Source: an uncultured Clostridia bacterium
GTDB lineage: Bacteria > Bacillota > Clostridia > TANB77 > CAG-508
Length of the DNA: 32,832 nucleotides
NCBI GenBank assembly: GCA_934133175.1
Contig: CAKPAX010000016.1
Span: 1-32,832, forward strand
Direction: 5' to 3'
Shown here one piece after another: positions 26,447-32,832 of the stretch. Numbering within the stretch: the first letter of the stretch is position 1; the number at the start of each line of letters is the position of its first letter. A model generated the notes under the pieces. It saw only the letters and a program-made list of their open reading frames with translations. It had not been told where the DNA came from and searched no databases. Position numbers and translations under genes: made by a program.

Positions 26447-29400
26447 TTACAATACAAACTTTTTAATTAAAACAATTCCTCCAGCTAATGTAATAAGTAT
26501 TACTCCTCCTAATACAAAGTATATTGTATCTATTGTATATTCACCTAATTTGATTGATAACATAACAGGCGCATCATCTATATCGTCTTCTCCTGGTTTC
26601 TTGTTATCTGGTGTTGAATCTCTATCTGGAACATGTTTATCATTATAATCTTCTGATATTTCGGCTGTATTTACTTTTAATCCCATATTATCTGTTCCAT
26701 TAATCCATGTTAATGTAACTTCAACTGTTGCACTTTCACCTGGTTGTAATAATGTCTTTTCTAATAATCTTGTAGATATTACATTATTTCCTTCATCTGT
26801 CCAACCTTTATTATCTTCTGCCACAAATTTTAATCCACTTGGTACATAATCTGTTATTTCTTTTGCATATCCAGCTATGTCACCTTCATTTGTTACTCTA
26901 ATTTTATAAACAAATTTTACTGTAACATTAGATAATTTTTTTCTATCCAAATCTACTTTTACAATTTCCTCTGGATCATCTTCTGCTTTATGTCCTGTAT
27001 TTGTTACTGTTTGTTTTCCATTTTCAATAACAATTGCTTGTGTTACCCATTTTCTTAATGCTAAATCGAAATATTGAACTTTAACATGTTCTACATCTTG
27101 ATCATCTTCTCCATCATTCCATTCATCTGGTATTGAATCAATATCATCAATTGGATTTCCATCTTCATCAGCATCATCTGAAATTTGTGCATGGTTTGTA
27201 ATTATATAATCTGAAGATTTTGGATCTTTTACTTTAAATGCAATTTTTAGATTTCTATAATCTGGATTTGTATCACTTATTTCAGCACTACTATCAAATG
27301 CTTTTAATAGATTTTTTCTTCCTGTTGCTGTTTCTTGTTCTTTTGATAAATAATCTGTTGTTACTTTTACTGCCTTAGAAACATCTGCTGTTTCTTTTCC
27401 ATCTTTATCTATCATTACCCATCTATATTCTTTATTAGTTTTATTATCTGGTAAATATTCTAAGTATTCTGGTATATCATCTGTTACTTTTGTTGCATAT
27501 CCATTTAGTTTTCCTTCATTATATACTCTAATTGTATATGTAACTGTATCACCAACAACTACTTCTAATGGAGTTTTTGGATGTTTATATGTTATTTTTC
27601 CATCTTTATATTCTACTTGTGGTATTCTTGATGTAACAGCTTTTCCACTTATATCTGTAATGAATTTTCTTAATGCTAAATCAAAATATTGTAATTTAAT
27701 ATTATCATAATCTTCATCATCTTCATATTTTACCCATTTTTTAGTATCTGAATCTCTATCTTTAGCTTCTTCTTTTCCATCACTATATGTTGATTTAGAT
27801 ATTTCGGCTTCATTTCTTATTATTTTATCATAAGTATCTGGAGCTGTAACTTTTAACATAATTGATACTTCTTTATATGATAATCCAGATCCTTTTCCAT
27901 CATCGTTTATACTATCAAATGCTTTTAATAGATTTCCATTCTCTGTTGTTTCTGTTTCTTTTGATAAATATGTACTTTCTACAAATTCTATTTTTCCATC
28001 TTTATTTATATCACTATCTTTAAAAGTCCAATAATAATTTGAGTTAAATTCTATTGCTTTTTTATCTTCTTCTGATAAATCTTTAGCTTTATCAAAGTTT
28101 AATGTTCCATCTGTATTTGTTACTATATCATTTGACCAAACAAACTCTAATCCATATGGTATATCTTCTGTTATTTCAGAAGCATATCCATCTAAATCAC
28201 CTTCATTATATATTCTAAATGTATATGTTACATAGTTTCCATGTCTTACTAACAATGGATCTTTACTTACTGTATATTCTGCTGTTGTTTCTTCACCTGA
28301 TTTTAATTTACTAGAATCTACACTTGTAATTGTTCTTCCTTTTGATGTATCTCCATTAATTGCTGTTATGTATTTAACTAATTTTAAGTCAAATATTTTT
28401 GGTAATAATACTAATTTTTCAAAATCATCATCATCTTGTTTTCCTTTATAGAAATATTCTGAATCTGTTAAATCATCTTTATTTGAGTCATTTCCTTTAT
28501 ATCCTTGTTCTTCTGTTAATAATCCATCTGCTGTGACATCTGGCTTTGTTGATGGTTCAGAATCTCTATCTGATCCTGTTTGATCTGTTATTGTTAAATC
28601 ATCTACTTTATTGTATTCTTCGCTTATCCATGCAACATTTGTTAATACTTGTTGTTTTGAACTAGATTCTAAATAAACTGTACATTCAATTTCAATTGTA
28701 TCTCTATCTAAAGTTCCTGTTGTATATGCTTTTAATTCTGTTATTGTTTTTGTTTTATCTAATTTAAATATTACTTTATTTGTTGTTTCATCATATGTTA
28801 CTACATATGTATTACCCTTTGTAGATGTAACTACATCTCCTGTTTTTAAATTACTTTTTAATCCTGTTGGTAATTGATCTGTTATTTCTGTTGCATAACC
28901 ATCTTTATCACCTTCATTATATACACTAATATTATATGTAACTTTACTTCCTGTTTTTATTTGTACAGGATCTTTTTTATGTTTATAGCTTGCTGTTTCT
29001 TCACCTTTGTCTAATGTATTCTCTGTATCTATATTTGGTATTCTTGTACTTTGTAGTTCTGTTCCATCTACTTTAACTATATATTTTCTTAATGCTAAAT
29101 CGAATTTAGCTGGTAATAATACTAATTTTTCAAAATCATCGTCATCTTGTTTTCCTTTATAGAAATATTCTGAATCTGTTAAATCATCTTTATTTGAATC
29201 ATTTCCTTTATATCCTTGTTCTTCTGTTAATAATCCATCTGCTGTGACATCTGGCTTTGTTGCTGGTTCAGAATCTCTATCTGATCCCTTTTGGTCTGTT
29301 ATTGTTAAATCATCTGTTTTATTATATTCTTCGCTTATCCATGCAACATTTGTTAAGTATTTTTTATTTGTAGTTGTACTTTCTGTAACAGTACATTCAA

Positions 29401-31138
29401 TTTCAATTGTATCTCTATCCAATTTTCCTGTTACATAAGAACTTAATTCCTTTACAGTTTTTGTTTTATCTAATTTAAATATTACTTTATTTGTTGTTTC
29501 ATCATATGTTACTACATATGTATTACCCTTTGTAGATGTAACTACATCTCCTGTTTTTAAATTACTTTTTAATCCTGTTGGTAATTGATCTGTTATTTCT
29601 GTTGCATAACCATCTTTATCACCTTCATTATATACACTAATATTATATGTAACTTTACTTCCTGTTTTTACAAGTACTGGATCTTTTTTATGATTATAGC
29701 TTGCTGTTTCTTTACCTTTATCCAATGTATTTTCAGTATCTATATTTGGTCTTCTTGTATTTGTGTTTTGTAGTTCTGTACCATCTACTTTAACTATATA
29801 TTTTCTTAATGCTAAATCAAATTTTCCTTCTACTGTCATTACAAATGGTAAATCGTAACTTTCATTTTTTACTTCTGGTGTTATAATTGGTTGATCACCA
29901 TTTGTTGTTGTATCAACATATATTGTAGCTGATTTTGTTGTATATTTAACATTAAATTTTATATTTACTTTATTATTTACTGTTGTTTTTGGTACAGATA
30001 TATAAAATTCTTTTCCTATTAATTCAGAAACTGTTTTTTGTGTTAATGCTTTTCCTGTACTATCCACAAAACTATAATCTGTAACCGCATTTCCATTATT
30101 ATCTGTTATTTTTAAAGATATTTCATTTACTAAATCATTTGCTTTATCCAATTTTATTGGACCTGCAACATATCTGTTTCCAATTTCAGTTGCTGTCAAA
30201 TTTGAATTTGATGTTGTAGTAATTGGTTTTCCTAATGTATTTGTTGTACTATTATAATTACTTGCATTATCATTAGCAGAATCAACTAAATAATTATATA
30301 ATATAGCAATTTGTTCTGCTCTTTCTGCCTCTGTTTGACCTAAATTAGTTTTATTAGTCATTGGATAATATGCACTACCATCTTTAGTATAATAAAGCCA
30401 ATTTTTTCCTTTTCCATATTTATCAAATATTGTTCCATTATTTGTAAAATGCCATAATGCCATTTGTTGAGCTACAACTACATCATCTTCTGTTAAAATT
30501 GTTGTATATCCATCTCCACTAGTAGCTCCATATGTTACCATACTTGAATAGTCATGTTTTCCAATATAATATACATAATGATAATTTCCATCATCATCTT
30601 GAAAATATTCTCCATCTGGTAATTTACATTTATCTATTCCAGCTTTAGCTAATAATGCCATTTTATCACTTTCTGTTGATGTTCCTTTTATATATAAGTT
30701 ATCAATTAAATATAATATTTGTTTATAATATTGTCCATTTGCAATTTCTTTTACATATGTATGTGTACTATTTGCCATTTTATCTTTTTCTCTTATGTCA
30801 CAAAGAGGTATATATGTTGCAGTTTTTGAACTTGAACTTTTTGAATAGAATCCAACACCTGCTTTTAAACAATAAAAATTAGTTTTTGAATAATCATTTA
30901 TGTTTTCATAATCATTTTTAGTATATGACACAATATTAAATATATTATGAGAATCTATTTGTGTCTCTCCACTATTTGATGGATCATTAATTGAATATCC
31001 AATCTTTTTCCCTGGTACAGTTGTTGTAAGCTTTAAATATAATTCATTACTTGCTGCATTTGAAATATTAAAATTTGCAAATAATGTGCTTATCATAGCA
31101 ACTCCTATTAAAATTAAAAACATCTTTTTTAGTTTCAT
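26447..31138 (-). CDS. Thioester-domain adhesin with five repeated Ig-like modules and membrane anchor
   Basis: The product is 1563 aa. A signal peptide (1-29, ending SNAAS) is followed by a domain (about 30-330) with the two landmarks of Gram-positive thioester domains: a Cys in FYCLKAG (Cys90) and the QxA.W motif AQQMALW (Gln225). In known members these residues form an internal Cys-Gln thioester that bonds covalently to host protein amines. After a linker there are five modules starting with FDL.L.K near residues 440, 677, 912, 1150 and 1356. Each carries a Y.I.VYNEG..DGYA.E(I/V)TD.(I/L)P.GL core. Acidic segments such as DRDS.P and QDDDDFEKL lie between modules. The protein ends with a membrane helix (about 1535-1558) and IKKFVL, and no LPXTG is present. 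The first two modules are a 711-bp tandem duplication. It has its own strong promoter and is monocistronic. Host targets are unknown. Confidence 0.85.
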   Translation of the reverse strand: MKLKKMFLILIGVAMISTLFANFNISNAASNELYLKLTTTVPGKKIGYSINDPSNSGETQIDSHNIFNIVSYTKNDYENINDYSKTNFYCLKAGVGFYSKSSSSKTATYIPLCDIREKDKMANSTHTYVKEIANGQYYKQILYLIDNLYIKGTSTESDKMALLAKAGIDKCKLPDGEYFQDDDGNYHYVYYIGKHDYSSMVTYGATSGDGYTTILTEDDVVVAQQMALWHFTNNGTIFDKYGKGKNWLYYTKDGSAYYPMTNKTNLGQTEAERAEQIAILYNYLVDSANDNASNYNSTTNTLGKPITTTSNSNLTATEIGNRYVAGPIKLDKANDLVNEISLKITDNNGNAVTDYSFVDSTGKALTQKTVSELIGKEFYISVPKTTVNNKVNIKFNVKYTTKSATIYVDTTTNGDQPIITPEVKNESYDLPFVMTVEGKFDLALRKYIVKVDGTELQNTNTRRPNIDTENTLDKGKETASYNHKKDPVLVKTGSKVTYNISVYNEGDKDGYATEITDQLPTGLKSNLKTGDVVTSTKGNTYVVTYDETTNKVIFKLDKTKTVKELSSYVTGKLDRDTIEIECTVTESTTTNKKYLTNVAWISEEYNKTDDLTITDQKGSDRDSEPATKPDVTADGLLTEEQGYKGNDSNKDDLTDSEYFYKGKQDDDDFEKLVLLPAKFDLALRKYIVKVDGTELQSTRIPNIDTENTLDKGEETASYKHKKDPVQIKTGSKVTYNISVYNEGDKDGYATEITDQLPTGLKSNLKTGDVVTSTKGNTYVVTYDETTNKVIFKLDKTKTITELKAYTTGTLDRDTIEIECTVYLESSSKQQVLTNVAWISEEYNKVDDLTITDQTGSDRDSEPSTKPDVTADGLLTEEQGYKGNDSNKDDLTDSEYFYKGKQDDDDFEKLVLLPKIFDLKLVKYITAINGDTSKGRTITSVDSSKLKSGEETTAEYTVSKDPLLVRHGNYVTYTFRIYNEGDLDGYASEITEDIPYGLEFVWSNDIVTNTDGTLNFDKAKDLSEEDKKAIEFNSNYYWTFKDSDINKDGKIEFVESTYLSKETETTENGNLLKAFDSINDDGKGSGLSYKEVSIMLKVTAPDTYDKIIRNEAEISKSTYSDGKEEAKDRDSDTKKWVKYEDDEDYDNIKLQYFDLALRKFITDISGKAVTSRIPQVEYKDGKITYKHPKTPLEVVVGDTVTYTIRVYNEGKLNGYATKVTDDIPEYLEYLPDNKTNKEYRWVMIDKDGKETADVSKAVKVTTDYLSKEQETATGRKNLLKAFDSSAEISDTNPDYRNLKIAFKVKDPKSSDYIITNHAQISDDADEDGNPIDDIDSIPDEWNDGEDDQDVEHVKVQYFDLALRKWVTQAIVIENGKQTVTNTGHKAEDDPEEIVKVDLDRKKLSNVTVKFVYKIRVTNEGDIAGYAKEITDYVPSGLKFVAEDNKGWTDEGNNVISTRLLEKTLLQPGESATVEVTLTWINGTDNMGLKVNTAEISEDYNDKHVPDRDSTPDNKKPGEDDIDDAPVMLSIKLGEYTIDTIYFVLGGVILITLAGGIVLIKKFVL
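28401..29111. repeat. Tandem duplication copy (second adhesin module)
   Basis: This 711-bp unit in the adhesin gene is nearly identical to the adjacent 29112-29826 unit. Differences are concentrated near the module start (STRIPN against NTNTRRPN) and around the ECTV segment. Confidence 0.85.
29112..29826. repeat. Tandem duplication copy (first adhesin module)
   Basis: This is the head-to-tail partner of 28401-29111, encoding the first Ig-like module. It is two codons longer at the module start. The exact right boundary is approximate. Confidence 0.8.
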
Positions 31139-31182
31139 AGCTAAAACCTTCCTTTTTTTAAATTTATAATATGTCTATAATA

Positions 31183-31211
31183 ATTGTATAAACTTATAAA
31201 ACATAAGTCAA
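31183..31211 (-). promoter_or_regulatory. Sigma-A-type promoter for the thioester adhesin
   Basis: On the minus strand TTGACT (31206-31211) and TACAAT (31183-31188) are separated by exactly 17 bp, about 45 bp upstream of the adhesin start codon. The remaining intergenic sequence to 31433 is AT-rich; no clear promoter for the plus-strand carboxypeptidase gene and no RNA gene were recognised in it. Confidence 0.8.
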
Positions 31212-31433
31212 TACCACTTTTTACTAGTATTTTAGGTTTGTAATATTTTGTCTCTAACTCCTTTACGGAAATAGAATTCGTACAATTTACAGCCCTACAT
31301 TACAATTATATTACATTTTTGTTACAAAATCAAGAGTTAACGTAAAATAAGCAAATATAAACTTATTTTTTATATTTCAAAAAAATACTTATATTTATAG
31401 TTTTTATGCATATATATATATTGGTGAATTACT

Positions 31434-32708
31434 ATGAATTTTAAAAAAATTTCTATTTTTTTATATCTTATTATTACTATAATCCTTATACCCCCTAGCA
31501 TTTTTGCTACTAATGAGAATACAGAAGAAATAAATATAGATAGCATTCAAAATGAATTAATTGAAACATCTTCTCATATAGAAGAAGTCCCTTCAATTAA
31601 TTCTAGAGCTGCAATTGTTATAGATAGAACTTCAAAAACTATATTATATGGAAAAAATGAGCAAGAAAAAAGAAAAATGGCATCCACAACAAAAATTATG
31701 ACTGCAACAATTGTACTAGAAAACACAAACTTAAATGATACTATAGAAATATCAAAAAAATCAGCAAATACTGGTGGATCTAGACTTGGTTTAAAAACCG
31801 GAGATAAAATTACTGTTCACGACCTTTTATATGGATTAATGTTATGTTCTGGAAATGATGCAGCAGTTGCTTTAGCAGAACACACAGCAGGAAGTGTTGA
31901 AAATTTTGCAAATTTAATGAATAAAAAGGCAGAAGAATTAAACTTATTAAACACACATTTTATTACTCCACATGGCTTAGATAGTGATGAACATTATACA
32001 ACTGCTTATGAACTAGCTATACTTACAGATTATGCATTAAAAAATAAAACCTTTGCCAATATAGTAAATACCAAAAATTATTCAGTTACTATTAATGGAT
32101 TTTCAAAAACTTTATCAAATACCAATGAACTTTTAGGAAACTTAAATGGTATCTATGGAGTTAAAACCGGATTTACCAATGGTGCTAACAGGTGTCTAGT
32201 TACTGCTTGTAAAAGAAATGATTTGGATATTATTTGTATAGTTTTAGGAGCAGACACAAAAAAATTCAGAACACAAGATAGTATAAAATTAATAGAATAT
32301 ACATTTAATAATTATCAAAATGTAAATATAAAAAATATTATAGATTCCAATTTTGATAATTGGAAAAAAAATAATTTATCTACTTTTATTATAAAAAAAG
32401 GAATAACAAAAAATATTACACTATCACTTTCTAATTTAGAATATCCAATTATTCCTGTAAAAAAAGACTTAATTAATTCCCTATATATTAACATTGATTG
32501 CACAAAAAACTTAAACGCACCTATACCCCAAAATAAAAAAATAGGAAATTTAACATTATATTTAGATAATAAATCAGTCATAAATTTAGATATCTTGAAT
32601 ACAATTGAAATAAAGAAAAAAAGTCCTTTAAACTATTTCAAACATATTTCAATTAATTATATATCATATTTAGAAAATATATTTGAAAAACCACTTATAA
32701 AGTATTGA
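31434..32708 (+). CDS. D-alanyl-D-alanine carboxypeptidase (PBP5/DacF type)
   Basis: The 424-aa secreted penicillin-binding protein of peptidase family S11 trims the terminal D-alanine from peptidoglycan stem peptides and so limits crosslinking. A signal peptide spans about 1-25. The three active-site motifs are intact: SxxK in MASTTKIMT (Ser84, Lys87), SGN (139-141, CSGNDAAVALAEH) and KTG (244-246, YGVKTGFTNGA). The C-terminal region (about 310-400) corresponds to the beta-rich PBP5 C-terminal domain. The tail contains aromatic and basic residues that may associate with the membrane. The start ATG follows GGTGA, a moderate site. In spore formers related enzymes (DacF, DacB) act in cortex formation, but the sequence alone does not separate a vegetative from a sporulation role. 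The stop codon lies inside the tRNA promoter. Confidence 0.93.
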   Translation: MNFKKISIFLYLIITIILIPPSIFATNENTEEINIDSIQNELIETSSHIEEVPSINSRAAIVIDRTSKTILYGKNEQEKRKMASTTKIMTATIVLENTNLNDTIEISKKSANTGGSRLGLKTGDKITVHDLLYGLMLCSGNDAAVALAEHTAGSVENFANLMNKKAEELNLLNTHFITPHGLDSDEHYTTAYELAILTDYALKNKTFANIVNTKNYSVTINGFSKTLSNTNELLGNLNGIYGVKTGFTNGANRCLVTACKRNDLDIICIVLGADTKKFRTQDSIKLIEYTFNNYQNVNIKNIIDSNFDNWKKNNLSTFIIKKGITKNITLSLSNLEYPIIPVKKDLINSLYINIDCTKNLNAPIPQNKKIGNLTLYLDNKSVINLDILNTIEIKKKSPLNYFKHISINYISYLENIFEKPLIKY

Positions 32709-32733
32709 CATTAGACTTAAATTTTGTTATTAT
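32705..32733 (+). promoter_or_regulatory. Promoter of the tRNA-Gly gene
   Basis: A perfect TTGACA (32705-32710) is followed after 17 bp by TATTAT (32728-32733), about 24 bp before the tRNA. The -35 hexamer overlaps the TGA stop of the carboxypeptidase gene at 32706-32708. Confidence 0.85.
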
Positions 32734-32756
32734 TATAAAGCTAAATAATAACAATT

Positions 32757-32832
32757 GCGGGAATAGCTCAGTTGATAGAGCGCTGCCTTGCCAAGGCAGA
32801 GGTCGCGGGTTTGAGCCCCGTTTCCCGCTCCA
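32757..32832 (+). tRNA. tRNA-Gly(GCC)
   Basis: The 76-nt cloverleaf ends exactly at the window edge. Acceptor stem GCGGGAA pairs with TTCCCGC, the discriminator base is T, and CCA is encoded. The D arm contains AGCTCAGTTGATAGAGC. The anticodon stem CTGCC/GGCAG encloses TTGCCAA, giving anticodon GCC for glycine. The T arm has loop TTTGAGC. Confidence 0.98.

Overview
The window is very AT-rich, with Gram-positive features throughout: strong AGGAGG-type ribosome binding sites, TTGACA/TATAAT promoters, and a germination-type cortex amidase (CwlD family). Together with the large secreted repeat proteins, this suggests an uncultured, gut-type Clostridia/Firmicutes lineage that forms spores or recently did. 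The taxonomic call is inference, because there is no rRNA or marker gene here to settle it.

Layout. Left (1-2709, minus strand): the 5' part of minD with its own promoter; a two-gene unit of a tandem nucleotidyltransferase-fold protein and a small protein resembling zinc-dependent phospholipase C; then a cwlD-like gene whose frame is broken exactly at the zinc-binding DAGHG motif. Plus strand (2866-5533): a two-gene operon of a cellulose-synthase-like GT2 enzyme and a membrane-tethered GH5 endoglucanase, resembling a minimal cellulose or beta-glucan secretion pair. A hairpin terminator separates it from the convergent block that follows.

The centre (5593-23170, minus strand) is dominated by two giant paralogous secreted proteins of 2594 and 2538 aa. 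Each has a signal peptide, BspA-type leucine-rich repeats, two Ig/Cna-like modules and a very long GLUG-type, probably beta-helical, repeat region with roughly one cysteine per turn. The second giant is in an operon with a MucBP-domain protein that has a C-terminal membrane anchor. The two transcription units share homologous upstream regions carrying paired TATCCCTA-type boxes exactly 90 bp apart, and the giant genes share a nearly identical 408-bp 3' end. To the right are a diguanylate-cyclase-type protein with a degenerate receiver domain, a PF06541 membrane protein, an Ig-like surface protein with a frameshifted start, and a 1563-aa thioester-domain adhesin with five repeated modules (26447-31138). 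The window closes with a D-Ala-D-Ala carboxypeptidase and tRNA-Gly(GCC).

Taken together (inference), this looks like a cell-surface/adhesion locus: a polysaccharide synthase and its glucanase, a possible c-di-GMP enzyme, and at least four large surface proteins that share the same small modules but have no sortase LPXTG signals. The best candidates for something undescribed are the paired giant proteins with their common upstream element, the identical C-terminal module, and the sortase-independent thioester adhesin. Two real genes (cwlD-like and the Ig-like protein) are interrupted by small indels. These could be assembly errors, and raw reads would show which.
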